This document shows, in pieces, positions 52,165 through 60,870 of a DNA stretch of 64,000 nucleotides. Every line of letters starts with the position of its first letter. Position 1 is the first letter of the stretch. The notes beneath the pieces were generated by a model. That model saw only the letters and a list, made by a program, of their open reading frames with translations. It had not been told where the DNA came from and made no database searches. The stretch covers positions 62,001 to 126,000 of the forward strand of contig CBDCLU010000006.1 of assembly GCA_965218765.1 (NCBI GenBank), read 5' to 3'. The translations under genes were made by a program, and so were the position numbers. This DNA is from JBBPYC01 sp965218765 (GTDB lineage: Bacteria > Pseudomonadota > Gammaproteobacteria > Burkholderiales > Burkholderiaceae_C).

Positions 52165-52686
52165 GTGAGCCGACTCGTTTATGGCCTGGCGCGTGCCACT
52201 GCTTGGTTCGGCGCGCTGACGCTGACCCTGATCGCACTCATGAGCGTGGTCAGCATCATCGGCCGTGCCTTTGCGCCGCTGGGCCTTGCGCCGGTGCCCG
52301 GCGATTTCGAGTTGGTGGAAGCCGGCACCGCGCTGGCGGTGTTCTGTTTCCTGCCGTGGTGCCATCTGACGCGCGGCCATGCGGTCGTCGACTTGTTCTG
52401 GAAAGCCTACCCGCAGTCCCTGCGCTGGCTGCTTGACGTGCTGGCCGACGCACTGATGCTTGGACTGTGGCTGTTGCTGGTCTGGCGCACGGGCGTTGCC
52501 ACCCTCGAGTATTTCGACAACGGCGAAACCAGCTTCATCCTGCACATGCCGGTCTGGTTCGGCTACGCGGCAGCGATGGTGCCGGGCGTGTTCGGCTGCA
52601 TCGTCTATGCATGGCGGCTGCTTGAATCGCTCGGGGTGGTGACACCGCCCGTTCAGACCGTTGCGGCGGCTGGCGTCGGCCACTGA
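52165..52686 (+). CDS. TRAP transporter small membrane subunit (DctQ type)
   Basis: Small permease, 173 residues from GTG 52165 (SRLVYGLARATAWFGALTLT after the start). The frame is open from a TTG at 52126, which would place the gene 6 bp after dctP; neither has a clear ribosome site. Four membrane segments with LPWCHLTRGHAVVDLFW in the DctQ loop and a final SLGVVTPP tail. It is adjacent to dctM, which begins 5 bp later, so the transporter is one operon. Confidence 0.88.
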   Translation: MSRLVYGLARATAWFGALTLTLIALMSVVSIIGRAFAPLGLAPVPGDFELVEAGTALAVFCFLPWCHLTRGHAVVDLFWKAYPQSLRWLLDVLADALMLGLWLLLVWRTGVATLEYFDNGETSFILHMPVWFGYAAAMVPGVFGCIVYAWRLLESLGVVTPPVQTVAAAGVGH

Positions 52687-52691
52687 TCGCG

Positions 52692-54014
52692 ATGGATCCG
52701 CTGGTTCTTGCGCTCTGGTCGTTTCCGGCGCTGCTGTTGTTGATTTTTTTGCGCGTGCCGATCGGCCTCGCGATGCTGGCCATCGGCCTGGGTGGCGCTT
52801 GGCAGGTCTATGGCAGCTGGGCGCCGGTGCTCGGCCAGGCCAAGACACTGGCCTACGGCACGTTCTCGAATCACTCGCTGTCGATCGTGCCGCTGTTCTT
52901 GCTGATGGGCCAGTTCGCCACACTGGGTGGCATGTCGCGTGCGCTGTTCAAGGCAGCCGAGGCGTTCGTCGGGCACCGAAAAGGCGGCGTGGCGATGGCC
53001 GCGATCGGCGCCTGCGCCGGCTTCGGCTCGATCTGCGGTTCATCGCTGGCGACCGCAGCGACGATGGGTCAGGTTGCCTTGCCCGAACTACGCCGCGCTG
53101 GCTATGCAGGCAGTCTGGCAACCGGCGCACTGGCTGCCGGCGGCACGCTCGGCATCCTGATCCCGCCGTCGATCGTGCTCGTGATCTACGCAATTCTGGC
53201 TGAGCAGAACATTGCGAGGATGTTTGCCGCCGCAATCGTGCCTGGCATCCTCGCCACATTGGGCTACATGCTGGTGGTGAACCTGTCGGTGCGCCTCAAG
53301 CCTTCGCTGGCCGGTGACCTGCCGCCGGTGCCTTGGAGGGAGCGGCTGCAGGCCTTGATTGCGGTCTGGCCGGTGCTGGTGATCTTCATCGTCGTGGTCG
53401 GCGGCATTTATGCAGGCCTGTTCACGCCGACCGAGGGTGCCGCCGTCGGCGCGGTGACGACCGGACTGCTCGCCTGGTGGCGCGGGGGCTTGAGCAGGAC
53501 TGGCGTGCGCCAGGCGTTCGAATCGACTGCATCCGGCACCGCGATGGTGTTTCTGATCGTACTCGGAGCGGCTGCCTACAACACGTTCCTCGCGCTGTCG
53601 CAGCTGCCGCAGGAACTGGCGGCCTGGGTCGGCGCGCAGGGGCTATCGCCCTATGCAATCCTCGCCGCCATCCTGGTGTTCTACATCGTGTTCGGCTGCG
53701 TGATGGATTCGCTGTCGATGATTTTGCTGACGATCCCGATCTTCTTTCCGATGGTCTCGGGGCTCGATTTCGGCTTGTCGCCGGAGCACACCGCGATCTG
53801 GTTCGGCGTGCTGGTGCTGATCGTTGTGGAAGTCGGCCTGATCACGCCGCCGGTCGGCATGAACCTGTTCATCATCCAGTCGATGGCGCCCGACATCTCG
53901 ATCCGAGACACCTACCGCGGCGTCTGGCCGTTCGTCGCGAGCGACATGCTGCGTGTGCTGCTGCTGGTGGCGTTTCCGTCTATCACGCTGTTCGTGCTGA
54001 GGTTCTCAGGATAG
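52692..54014 (+). CDS. TRAP transporter large permease subunit (DctM type)
   Basis: Na+-coupled elevator-type permease, 440 residues with about 12 membrane segments. Family blocks: LRVPIGLAMLAIGLGGAWQV, SIVPLFLLMGQFATLGGMSR, AAIGACAGFGSICGSSLATA, LPELRRAGYAGSLATGALAA with the glycine-rich GGTLGILIPPSIVLVIYAIL, and VGLITPPVGMNLFIIQSMAP near the end. The hairpin motif GSICGSSLAT is at the conserved place. Last gene of the TRAP operon. Substrate not predictable. Confidence 0.95.
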   Translation: MDPLVLALWSFPALLLLIFLRVPIGLAMLAIGLGGAWQVYGSWAPVLGQAKTLAYGTFSNHSLSIVPLFLLMGQFATLGGMSRALFKAAEAFVGHRKGGVAMAAIGACAGFGSICGSSLATAATMGQVALPELRRAGYAGSLATGALAAGGTLGILIPPSIVLVIYAILAEQNIARMFAAAIVPGILATLGYMLVVNLSVRLKPSLAGDLPPVPWRERLQALIAVWPVLVIFIVVVGGIYAGLFTPTEGAAVGAVTTGLLAWWRGGLSRTGVRQAFESTASGTAMVFLIVLGAAAYNTFLALSQLPQELAAWVGAQGLSPYAILAAILVFYIVFGCVMDSLSMILLTIPIFFPMVSGLDFGLSPEHTAIWFGVLVLIVVEVGLITPPVGMNLFIIQSMAPDISIRDTYRGVWPFVASDMLRVLLLVAFPSITLFVLRFSG

Positions 54015-54112
54015 GGCAAGAGAATAGGCACCCACCCTTTTCGCCACATCCGCAGCGGCGGTCTGACTTAGCACGGCCTCTTGCGCAAGCGGCATCGGCC
54101 TGGTGAATTGGC

Positions 54113-54177
54113 ACGCTACCGGCTTTCCAACGGGTAGCCGAGCGCCCGCTGGAAGGGACAAGCGCTGGAAGCAGTGC
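54113..54177 (-). repeat. Degenerate half copy of the dispersed repeat (3' of livK)
   Basis: GGGTAGCCGAGCGCCCGCTG followed by GAAGGGACAAGCGCTGG resembles the right half of copy 2 and lies directly before the reversed stop of the substrate-binding gene at 54178. Substantially diverged. Confidence 0.5.
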
Positions 54178-55356
54178 TTACTTGAGCGCACTCATCTTGA
54201 CTTCACGAATCTTGCCGTCTTCGACCACTGCGACGCGGCCGTCCGCGACCGAACTGCCGGTTGCATCCACGCCTTCGACACCGAACATGTTCTCTTTCTT
54301 CGGCATGGTCTTGAACGCTTCGTCGAGTTTGCCGCGGATCGCAGCGGCATCGCTGGTCGTGCCAGCGAGCTTCATTGCGTGGGCGAGCGCCCAGACCGCG
54401 CTGTAGTTCAGCGACGTCTCCGACGTCGTCGGCCGGCCTGGATAGATTTTGTGAAACCGCTCGACGAACGCTTTGGATTCCGGCGCCGAGTCTTCTTCCA
54501 CCGGCAGCACACCGATCGAGCCTTCGAGCGACTTGTAGCCGCCACTGACCTTGGCGACCTCATCGAGCTTGGCTTGGTCGATCAGGATGAAGCCGCCTTT
54601 GAAGCCGAGTTCGCGCGCCTGCTTGGCGACCAAGCCAGTCGGCTCGGACGGCCCGCCGATGAACAGCACGTCGGGCTTGGCGGCCAGCACGCGGCTCACG
54701 CCACTGTAGAAATCGGTCGCGCGCGTGTAGCTCATCGGGTTGTCGGCCACCACCTTGCCGCCGGCTTTCTCGAGCGCTGGCTTGAACTCGGCGTTCCAGG
54801 CTTTCGCATAGTCGTGGTCAGCGTCGGCGATGCCTACGTTCTTGCCGAACTTGCCCGTCGTGTAGTGGATGAACGGCGCGATGTAGCTCGTGAAGTCCGG
54901 CGGGATGCGCATGGTCAGCTTGTTGCCGCGCGCGGTGATCTGCGGCGTGCTGCTGTAGGCGAGCACCAGGTATTTCTGCGCTTCGTTGTTGGTCTGCAGC
55001 GCGTAGATGCCGCCCGAATGCGGCACCAGGATCGCGGGCACCTTGCTCTCCTGCACCAGCCGCTGTGCGTTGATCGCGGTCTCGGACGGGTTGTACTTGT
55101 CGTCATACGCAACGACTTCGAGCTTGAGCTTCTTGCCGCCCACATCAAGGCCTGCGGCATTGATCTCATCGATCGCCATCTTCATGCCGTCGAGCGCGTT
55201 CTTGCCGTACTGCGCGGCGCCGCCGGACAGCGGGCCCGAATAACCGATCTTGGTGGTCTCCTGTGCGAATGCCGGCGTGGCGGTGAATGCCAGTGTCGCC
55301 GTCGCGAGCGTGGCTGCCGCGATCAGGGTGCGGCGGTTCGGGTGTGTCGGGTTCAT
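54178..55356 (-). CDS. livK: Branched-chain amino acid-type ABC transporter substrate-binding protein
   Basis: Periplasmic binding protein of the LivJ/LivK family, 392 residues from ATG 55356. The signal peptide ends AFA (residue 31). The mature protein starts TTKIGYSGPLSGGAAQYGKN; EINAAGLDVGGKKLKLEVVA and YDDKYNPSETAINAQRLVQE are typical. In bacteria of this group such proteins often bind aromatic acids or amides instead of amino acids. pobA next to the operon makes an aromatic ligand possible. The frame continues upstream through livF but only this start has a signal peptide. Confidence 0.92.
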   Translation of the reverse strand: MNPTHPNRRTLIAAATLATATLAFTATPAFAQETTKIGYSGPLSGGAAQYGKNALDGMKMAIDEINAAGLDVGGKKLKLEVVAYDDKYNPSETAINAQRLVQESKVPAILVPHSGGIYALQTNNEAQKYLVLAYSSTPQITARGNKLTMRIPPDFTSYIAPFIHYTTGKFGKNVGIADADHDYAKAWNAEFKPALEKAGGKVVADNPMSYTRATDFYSGVSRVLAAKPDVLFIGGPSEPTGLVAKQARELGFKGGFILIDQAKLDEVAKVSGGYKSLEGSIGVLPVEEDSAPESKAFVERFHKIYPGRPTTSETSLNYSAVWALAHAMKLAGTTSDAAAIRGKLDEAFKTMPKKENMFGVEGVDATGSSVADGRVAVVEDGKIREVKMSALK

Positions 55357-55409
55357 GCGAGTCTCCTTCTGGTTGAATGAATTGGCTTTAGCGAAAATGA
55401 TGTCTGCGT

Positions 55410-56117
55410 CTAAGCGCCGATATAGGCCTTCCTGACCGCCTCGTTGTTGAGCAGTGAATCGGGGTCGCCTTCCATCACGATGCGGCCGTTTTCGATCACG
55501 TAGGCGCGGTGCGCGATCTTGAGCGCCGCAAACGCATTCTGTTCGGCCAGCAGCACCGTGGTGCCTGCGCGGTTGATGCGCTGGATCACCTCGAACACGG
55601 TCTTCACGACCAGCGGCGCGAGGCCCAGCGAAGGCTCGTCGAGCAGCAGCGCCTTCGGCCGGCCCATCAGCGCACGGCCGATCGCGACCATCTGCTGCTG
55701 GCCACCGCTCAGACTGCCAGCCGGATCGTCCTTCTTCTCGGCCAGGATCGGAAACAGCTGCATCACTTCGTCGAGCTTGTTGCGGTTGCCCGCCTTGTCC
55801 ACGCGATGCACGTAGGCGCCGAGCATCAGGTTCTTCAGCACCGACATGCCCGGAAACAGCTTGCGGCCTTCCGGACATTGCACGACACCGCTGGCCACGA
55901 CCTTCGACGGCTTCATCCCGACCAGTTCCTGCCCGCCGAACTTGACGCTGCCGCCAGCCGCCTTGTGCAGGCCGCTGATGGTCAGGAAGATCGAACTCTT
56001 GCCCGCACCGTTGGCACCCAGCAGCACGACGAGCTCGCCGTCCTTCGCATTCAACGTCACGCCGTCGAGCGCGCGAAAGCTGCCGTAATTCAGCGCAACG
56101 TTATCAAGCGCGAGCAT
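55410..56117 (-). CDS. livF: ABC transporter ATP-binding protein LivF
   Basis: ATPase subunit, 235 residues from ATG 56117. Walker A GANGAGKSS, the signature LSGGQQQMVAIGRALMGRPK and Walker B ALLLDEPSLGLAPLVV are intact. The N-terminus MLALDNVALNYGSFRALDGV is typical LivF. It starts 2 bp after livG ends and precedes livK by about 50 bp. Confidence 0.95.
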   Translation of the reverse strand: MLALDNVALNYGSFRALDGVTLNAKDGELVVLLGANGAGKSSIFLTISGLHKAAGGSVKFGGQELVGMKPSKVVASGVVQCPEGRKLFPGMSVLKNLMLGAYVHRVDKAGNRNKLDEVMQLFPILAEKKDDPAGSLSGGQQQMVAIGRALMGRPKALLLDEPSLGLAPLVVKTVFEVIQRINRAGTTVLLAEQNAFAALKIAHRAYVIENGRIVMEGDPDSLLNNEAVRKAYIGA

Positions 56118-56119
56118 GC

Positions 56120-56914
56120 TCAGACGTTCTCCAGATGGTCGATGCCCGCATGTTCGGTGCCCAGGTAGGCATCGATCACGGCCGGATTCGCACGAATCTC
56201 GGTCGGCGTGCCTTCGGCGATCTTCTCGCCGTAGTTGAGCACGAGAATCTTGTGCGCCAGGCTCATGATCATGTCCATCTTGTGCTCGATCAGGCACACG
56301 GTGAGGCCGCTCGCGACCAGCTTGCGGATCAGGTCGGCCAGACCAACAGTTTCTTCCGGGTTCACACCGCCTGCGGGTTCATCGAGCAGCAGCAGGCTCG
56401 GATCGGTCGCCAGCGCCAGCGCAAACGCGACGCGCTTGCGCTCTTCCTGCGTGATGTCGCCTGCGAGCCGGTTTTCCACATGCGCCAAGCCGACGAAGTC
56501 GAGCGCCGCGCGCGCCTTTTCACGGCAGATGCGCTCTTCGTGCTTGAGGCGCGCGCTGCCCCAGAGCGCATCCCACAGACCCGAGCGCGTGCGCAGGCGG
56601 TGGCCGACGATCAGGTTGTCGAGCACCGTGGCCATGTCGAACAGCGCGGTGGTCTGGAACGTGCGCGCAATGCCGAGCGCTGCAACCTGATCGGCACGCA
56701 GATGCGTCACGTCCTGGCCCTTGAACCGGATGCTGCCTTCGGTCGGCCGATGCGTGGCGCTCACCAGGTTGAACAGCGTCGTCTTGCCCGCGCCGTTCGG
56801 GCCGATGATCGCGTTGATCTTGCCGGTTTCGATCTCGGTGCTGACGTCGTTCACGGCCGCAAGCCCGCCCCAGCGCTTGGTCAGGTGCGATACGACGAGG
56901 ATCGGCTCAGACAC
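56120..56914 (-). CDS. livG: ABC transporter ATP-binding protein LivG (non-standard signature)
   Basis: ATPase subunit, 264 residues from GTG 56914, which overlaps the livM stop by 8 bp. Walker A GPNGAGKTT is at 38-46 and Walker B LLLLDEPAGGVNPEET at 174-189. Between them, where LivG normally has an LSYGQQ/LSGGQ-type signature, this protein reads DITQEERKRVAFALALA (153-169). The H-loop histidine is H211 (LIEHKMDM). It pairs with LivF, whose signature is normal, so one of the two ATP sites would be non-canonical. Confidence 0.93.
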   Translation of the reverse strand: MSEPILVVSHLTKRWGGLAAVNDVSTEIETGKINAIIGPNGAGKTTLFNLVSATHRPTEGSIRFKGQDVTHLRADQVAALGIARTFQTTALFDMATVLDNLIVGHRLRTRSGLWDALWGSARLKHEERICREKARAALDFVGLAHVENRLAGDITQEERKRVAFALALATDPSLLLLDEPAGGVNPEETVGLADLIRKLVASGLTVCLIEHKMDMIMSLAHKILVLNYGEKIAEGTPTEIRANPAVIDAYLGTEHAGIDHLENV

Positions 56915-57950
56915 GGCTGGCTCCCTCGGCACGGCGGGGCGCAACAGATGCCTGCCGCACGGGCTTGGTCGTTCGCAGCGCCGGCGCAGCAGCCGCGGCA
57001 CGGCGTGCGCGCCAGCCTTTCCAGGTGCCCACCACACCGTGGGGCAAAAAGATCACCAGCAGGATCAGGATCGGCCCGAATACGAGAAAACGGTAGCCTT
57101 GCAGGAACTGCAGATATTGCGTGATCCATGGAACGCCGAGCGCGCCCAGCAGCGGCCCGAGCAGGGTGCCGATGCCGCCGACCAGCATGTACATCGTCAT
57201 GTCGAACGTCGATTCGACGCTGGCGATGCCGGGCCCGAGAAAGCGCACGAAGCCCGCATACAGCCCGCCCGCCATGCCCGCATAGAACACCGACAGCACG
57301 AACGCGAGCACCTTGTTGCGCATCAGGCCGATGCCGAGCGACTCGGCCAGTTCCTCGCTGTTGCGGATCGCCTCGAAGGTGCGACCGAGCAGCGACCGCA
57401 CGATGCGGCTCATCAGCCAGACGCCGAGCACGAGGAACACCAGCACGAAGTAGTACAGCGTGCGTGGGTTGTCGAACGCCACCACGCCGAACGGCGTGGC
57501 GATCGACTCCGGCGCCGGAATGCCGATGATGCCGACCGGCCCGTGCGTGAGCGCATCCCACTTCTCGATCACGAGAAACATGATGTAGCCGATGCACAGC
57601 GTGAAGATCGAGAAGAAATGGCCTTTCAGACGCAGCGAGACGACGCCGACGAAAAAACCGGGCACGGCGGCCGCAAAGCCGGACAACGCGAACGCGAGCC
57701 AGAATGGCCAGTGGTGATCGACCGTCAGGATGCCGACCGTGTAGGCGCCGATCGCCATGAAGCCGCTGTGCGCCAGGTTGAACTGGCCGGTGTAGCCCGT
57801 GATCAGGTTCAGGCCGATGGTGGCGAGCGCGAAGATGTAGGCGGTCGACATCACGGTCAGCTGATAGTCGTTGCTCGCGATGAACGGGAACGCGACGCCG
57901 AGCGCGATCAGCAGCCACCAGCCAAGCCGCGACCAGAGTCGGGCACCCAT
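56907..57950 (-). CDS. livM: ABC transporter permease LivM
   Basis: Membrane permease, 347 residues from ATG 57950, overlapping the livH stop (ATGA). About nine membrane segments; the family motif NLITGYTGQFNLAHSGFMAI is near residue 50, and IRNSEELAESLGIGLMRNKV (the EAA-like loop contacting the ATPases) near 205. A basic, Ala-rich tail of about 35 residues ends RRAEGASRV and is unusual. Fourth gene read in the operon livH-livM-livG-livF-livK. Confidence 0.94.
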   Translation of the reverse strand: MGARLWSRLGWWLLIALGVAFPFIASNDYQLTVMSTAYIFALATIGLNLITGYTGQFNLAHSGFMAIGAYTVGILTVDHHWPFWLAFALSGFAAAVPGFFVGVVSLRLKGHFFSIFTLCIGYIMFLVIEKWDALTHGPVGIIGIPAPESIATPFGVVAFDNPRTLYYFVLVFLVLGVWLMSRIVRSLLGRTFEAIRNSEELAESLGIGLMRNKVLAFVLSVFYAGMAGGLYAGFVRFLGPGIASVESTFDMTMYMLVGGIGTLLGPLLGALGVPWITQYLQFLQGYRFLVFGPILILLVIFLPHGVVGTWKGWRARRAAAAAPALRTTKPVRQASVAPRRAEGASRV

Positions 57951-58813
57951 CAGTTCGCTCCCTTGGCAAAGATGCCCTGCGGCCGAAACGACAGGATGAC
58001 GACGAGCAGCGCGAACGCGATGATGTCCTTGTAGTCGGTGGACAGGTAGAACGCGCCGAAGCTCTCCGCGAAGCCGATGATGAGCCCGCCGACGATGGCC
58101 CCGGGCACGCTGCCCATGCCGCCCAGGATGATGATCACGAACGCCTTGGTGATCACGAGGTTGCCCATCGCGGGGTAGACCAGGTTGATCGGTGCATACA
58201 GCGTCGCCGCCACGGCGGCGAGCGCGCCGGAGATCGCGAACGTCAGCATCGCGACCCGGTTCGCGTCGATGCCGACCAGCGAAGCACCGTCGCGGTTCTG
58301 CGCCATCGCGATGATGGTCGAGCCGGTCACGGTTTTTTTGAGAAACAGCTGCAGCAGCACCATCAGCGCGAACGCTGCGCCGATGATCAGCAGCCGCTGC
58401 ACCGGCGCCGTGACGCCGCCGAGATCGACGATGCCGTCGTAAGGCGATTGCAGGCGTTGAAATTCCGCGCCCCATATCGCCTGCGCGGCGGCTTCCAGAA
58501 ACAGCAGCATACCGATCGCAGCGACCATCGGGTGCAAGCCACTCGCATGGCGCAGCGGATGGAACACGAGCCGCTCGGCCACCGTGCTCAGCGCTGCCAC
58601 GCACAGCGCCGAGCCAGCCATCGCGATCCAGTAATTGACGCCCCATGCGTTCATCAGCTGAAACGAGACGAACGCGCCGGCCATGTAGAACGCGCCATGC
58701 GCAAAATTCGGCACGTGCAAAATGCCATACACCAGCGTGAGGCCGAGCGCCACCAAGCTGTAGATGCCGCCGAGCGTGAGGCCGTTCAGCACCTGTTGCA
58801 GGAAAAGATCCAT
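57950..58813 (-). CDS. livH: ABC transporter permease LivH
   Basis: Membrane permease, 287 residues. The N-terminus MDLFLQQVLNGLTLGGIYSL then VALGLTLVYGILHVPNFAHG is diagnostic, and the EAA-type loop IAMAQNRDGASLVGIDANRV is intact. First gene of the minus-strand operon; its promoter lies in the 195-bp divergent gap to pobA. It is coupled to livM through a shared ATGA. Confidence 0.95.
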   Translation of the reverse strand: MDLFLQQVLNGLTLGGIYSLVALGLTLVYGILHVPNFAHGAFYMAGAFVSFQLMNAWGVNYWIAMAGSALCVAALSTVAERLVFHPLRHASGLHPMVAAIGMLLFLEAAAQAIWGAEFQRLQSPYDGIVDLGGVTAPVQRLLIIGAAFALMVLLQLFLKKTVTGSTIIAMAQNRDGASLVGIDANRVAMLTFAISGALAAVAATLYAPINLVYPAMGNLVITKAFVIIILGGMGSVPGAIVGGLIIGFAESFGAFYLSTDYKDIIAFALLVVILSFRPQGIFAKGAN

Positions 58814-59008
58814 CAGCGTTGGTTCCGAGCCCTGTGGTTCATGGCATCAGATGTTGCATCGCAGGTAAGAGTGGATGGGCTTGTGCCGATCGTGCACATT
58901 GTGCGCGGTGAACGCTCGAGATCGCCTTAGGGAAAACGCGTCTCGGCGCCTTCTCGATCGAAACCCGATGCCTGGCCACCTCTTCCTGCTCAACAGCAGC
59001 CAATTCAA
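58814..59008. other. Divergent livH-pobA intergenic region
   Basis: 195 bp between two divergent operons that may both serve aromatic acid use. No PobR (AraC type), PcaQ or LysR-type regulator gene lies beside it, and I see no convincing promoter boxes or inverted repeat by eye. Confidence 0.5.
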
Positions 59009-60187
59009 ATGAGCAACCTGCGTACCCAAGTTCTCGTCGTCGGCGCTGGCCCTTCCGGGCTGCTGCTCTCGCACATCCTGCAGCGTGCGGGCGTGGACAG
59101 TGTCGTGCTCGAACGCTCGGGGCGCGCTCATGTGCTGCAGCGCATCCGCGCGGGGGTGCTCGAAGACGGCACGGTGCGCATGCTGCGCGAACACGGCCTG
59201 GGCGCGCGGCTAGAGCGTGAAGGCAGCGTGCACAACGGCACCGGTATCGTCTGGTCCGGCGATCAGCACTTCTTCATCGACGTGAAGCGGCACACCGGTC
59301 GCACGATGATGGCTTATGGCCAGACCGCGATCACCGAAGACCTGTACGCGGCGCACGACGCAGCTGGCGGCATGCTGATCGAGAACGCCGAGAATGTGGC
59401 GCTGCACGATGTTGCCGGCGACAAGCCCTGGGCAACTTGCCATGGCGAAGGCGTCGAACACCGCATCGACTGCGATTTCATCGCGGGCTGCGACGGCTTT
59501 CACGGCATCAGCCGGCAGGCGATTCCGAGTGATGTGCTGAAGACTTATGAGAAGGTCTATCCGTTCGGCTGGCTCGGCATCATGTCCAGAACCAGGCCGG
59601 TGCCCGAGATCGTCTACGCGAACCACCCGCGCGGCTTTGCGATGTGTTCGCAGCGCAACCCCATGCTGTCCCGCTACTACGTGCAATGCCCGCTGACCGA
59701 CACGGTGCAGGACTGGAGCGACGACCGGTTCTGGAGCGAGCTGACGACGCGCATGGGACCGGACATCGCTGCGCAGATAGCGACCGGCCCATCGATCGAG
59801 AAGTCGATCGCGCCCCTGCGCAGTTTCGTGGCCGAGCCGATGCGCTTCGGAAACCTGTTCCTGGTCGGTGATGCCGCGCACATCGTGCCGCCGACCGGTG
59901 CCAAAGGGCTGAACCTCGCGTTCTCCGACGTGCACTACTTGTCGACCGCGTTGATGAACTTTTACGCCACTGGCAATCAAACGCAGATCGACGCCTATTC
60001 GCAGACCGCGCTGAATCGCGTCTGGGGTGCCACGCGCCTGTCGTGGTGGCTGACCAACCTGCTGCACCGCTTTCCCGACCAGACCGAGTTCGACCAACGT
60101 CTTCAGGAATCCGAACTCGCATTTCTGCGCAGAAACGACGATGCACAGCGGGCGCTGTGCGCGCAATATGTCGGGCTGCCGTTTTGA
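59009..60187 (+). CDS. pobA: 4-hydroxybenzoate 3-monooxygenase (PobA)
   Basis: FAD-dependent hydroxylase that turns 4-hydroxybenzoate into protocatechuate using NADPH and O2. It has 392 residues, the standard length. FAD motif GAGPSG at 12-17, RIRAGVLEDGTVRMLRE, the conserved CDFIAGCDGFHGISRQ with the NAD(P)H/FAD DG motif, YPFGWLGIMS, FAMCSQRNPMLSRYYVQ, and GDAAHIVPPTGAKGLNLA (FAD ribityl motif). End SELAFLRRNDDAQRALCAQY and VGLPF match PobA. Active-site Tyr residues are in the expected SRYYVQ block. Ring-cleavage genes (pca) are not in the window. Confidence 0.96.
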   Translation: MSNLRTQVLVVGAGPSGLLLSHILQRAGVDSVVLERSGRAHVLQRIRAGVLEDGTVRMLREHGLGARLEREGSVHNGTGIVWSGDQHFFIDVKRHTGRTMMAYGQTAITEDLYAAHDAAGGMLIENAENVALHDVAGDKPWATCHGEGVEHRIDCDFIAGCDGFHGISRQAIPSDVLKTYEKVYPFGWLGIMSRTRPVPEIVYANHPRGFAMCSQRNPMLSRYYVQCPLTDTVQDWSDDRFWSELTTRMGPDIAAQIATGPSIEKSIAPLRSFVAEPMRFGNLFLVGDAAHIVPPTGAKGLNLAFSDVHYLSTALMNFYATGNQTQIDAYSQTALNRVWGATRLSWWLTNLLHRFPDQTEFDQRLQESELAFLRRNDDAQRALCAQYVGLPF

Positions 60188-60212
60188 TGATCGACTGACA
60201 AGGAGACAACCG

Positions 60213-60809
60213 ATGCCCCACCTGGATCCCGTCCCGCTTGCCGACGTGCCCGACGCCGACATCCGCGAGCGCTTCGAGCATTACAAGAACACGCGCGGCT
60301 TCACGCCGAACAGCATCATGACGATGGTGCGCCGGCCGAATATCGTGCGTGCGTTCATGGCGCTGAACCAGGCGGTGCTGTACGAAGGCAGCGTGTCGAC
60401 CGAGACGAAGATGCTGGTCAGTCTCGCGTCCAGCTATGCGGCCGGCTGCCGCTACTGCCAGTCGCACATGGCGAACCTGTCGAGCATCTATCAGGCCAGC
60501 GACGAAAAGATCGCGGCGCTCTGGGACTTCGAGCGCAGCGACTTGTTCAGCGATGCCGAGCGGGCTGCGATCGCACTTGCGTTGAAGGCCGGCGCGTTGC
60601 CGAACGAGGCGTCGCAAGCCGACTTCGACGCACTGGCACAGCATTACGACGCAGGTCAGATCGTCGAGATCGTGGCGGCCATCTCGCTGTTCGGCTATCT
60701 GAACCGCTGGAACGACACGATGGCGACCGAGCTCGAGCCGTTTCCCGCACAGGTCGCCGACCGTGCGATCGGCGGCGTCGGCTGGGAGCGCGGCAAGCAC
60801 GTGGCCTGA
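60213..60809 (+). CDS. Carboxymuconolactone decarboxylase / AhpD-fold protein
   Basis: A 198-residue AhpD-like protein. The redox motif CRYCQSH gives C79, C82 and H85, which marks a peroxidase-type AhpD member more than a true PcaC decarboxylase (which lacks the CxxC). The GFTPNSIMTMVRRPNIVRAF block is typical of the larger subgroup. It is 25 bp after pobA with GGAGACAAC upstream, so cotranscription and a role in detoxifying by-products of aromatic oxidation are possible. Followed by a tandem heptamer repeat. Confidence 0.88.
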   Translation: MPHLDPVPLADVPDADIRERFEHYKNTRGFTPNSIMTMVRRPNIVRAFMALNQAVLYEGSVSTETKMLVSLASSYAAGCRYCQSHMANLSSIYQASDEKIAALWDFERSDLFSDAERAAIALALKAGALPNEASQADFDALAQHYDAGQIVEIVAAISLFGYLNRWNDTMATELEPFPAQVADRAIGGVGWERGKHVA

Positions 60810-60823
60810 ACTAGGCCGAACGA

Positions 60824-60870
60824 GCCGTCAGCCGTCAGCCGTCAGCCGTCAGCCGTCAGCCGTCAGCCGT
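60824..60870. repeat. Tandem heptamer repeat (GCCGTCA)n
   Basis: Six perfect GCCGTCA units and a partial seventh (GCCGT) run from 60824 to 60870. The last units overlap the end of the wrbA-like gene: its last two codons, including the stop at 60863-60865, are made of the repeat. Unit number is prone to change by replication slippage. Confidence 0.95.

Noticed and set aside
60824..60870. Tandem repeat as a CRISPR array
   Set aside because: Units are only 7 bases and directly adjacent, with no spacers and no cas genes.
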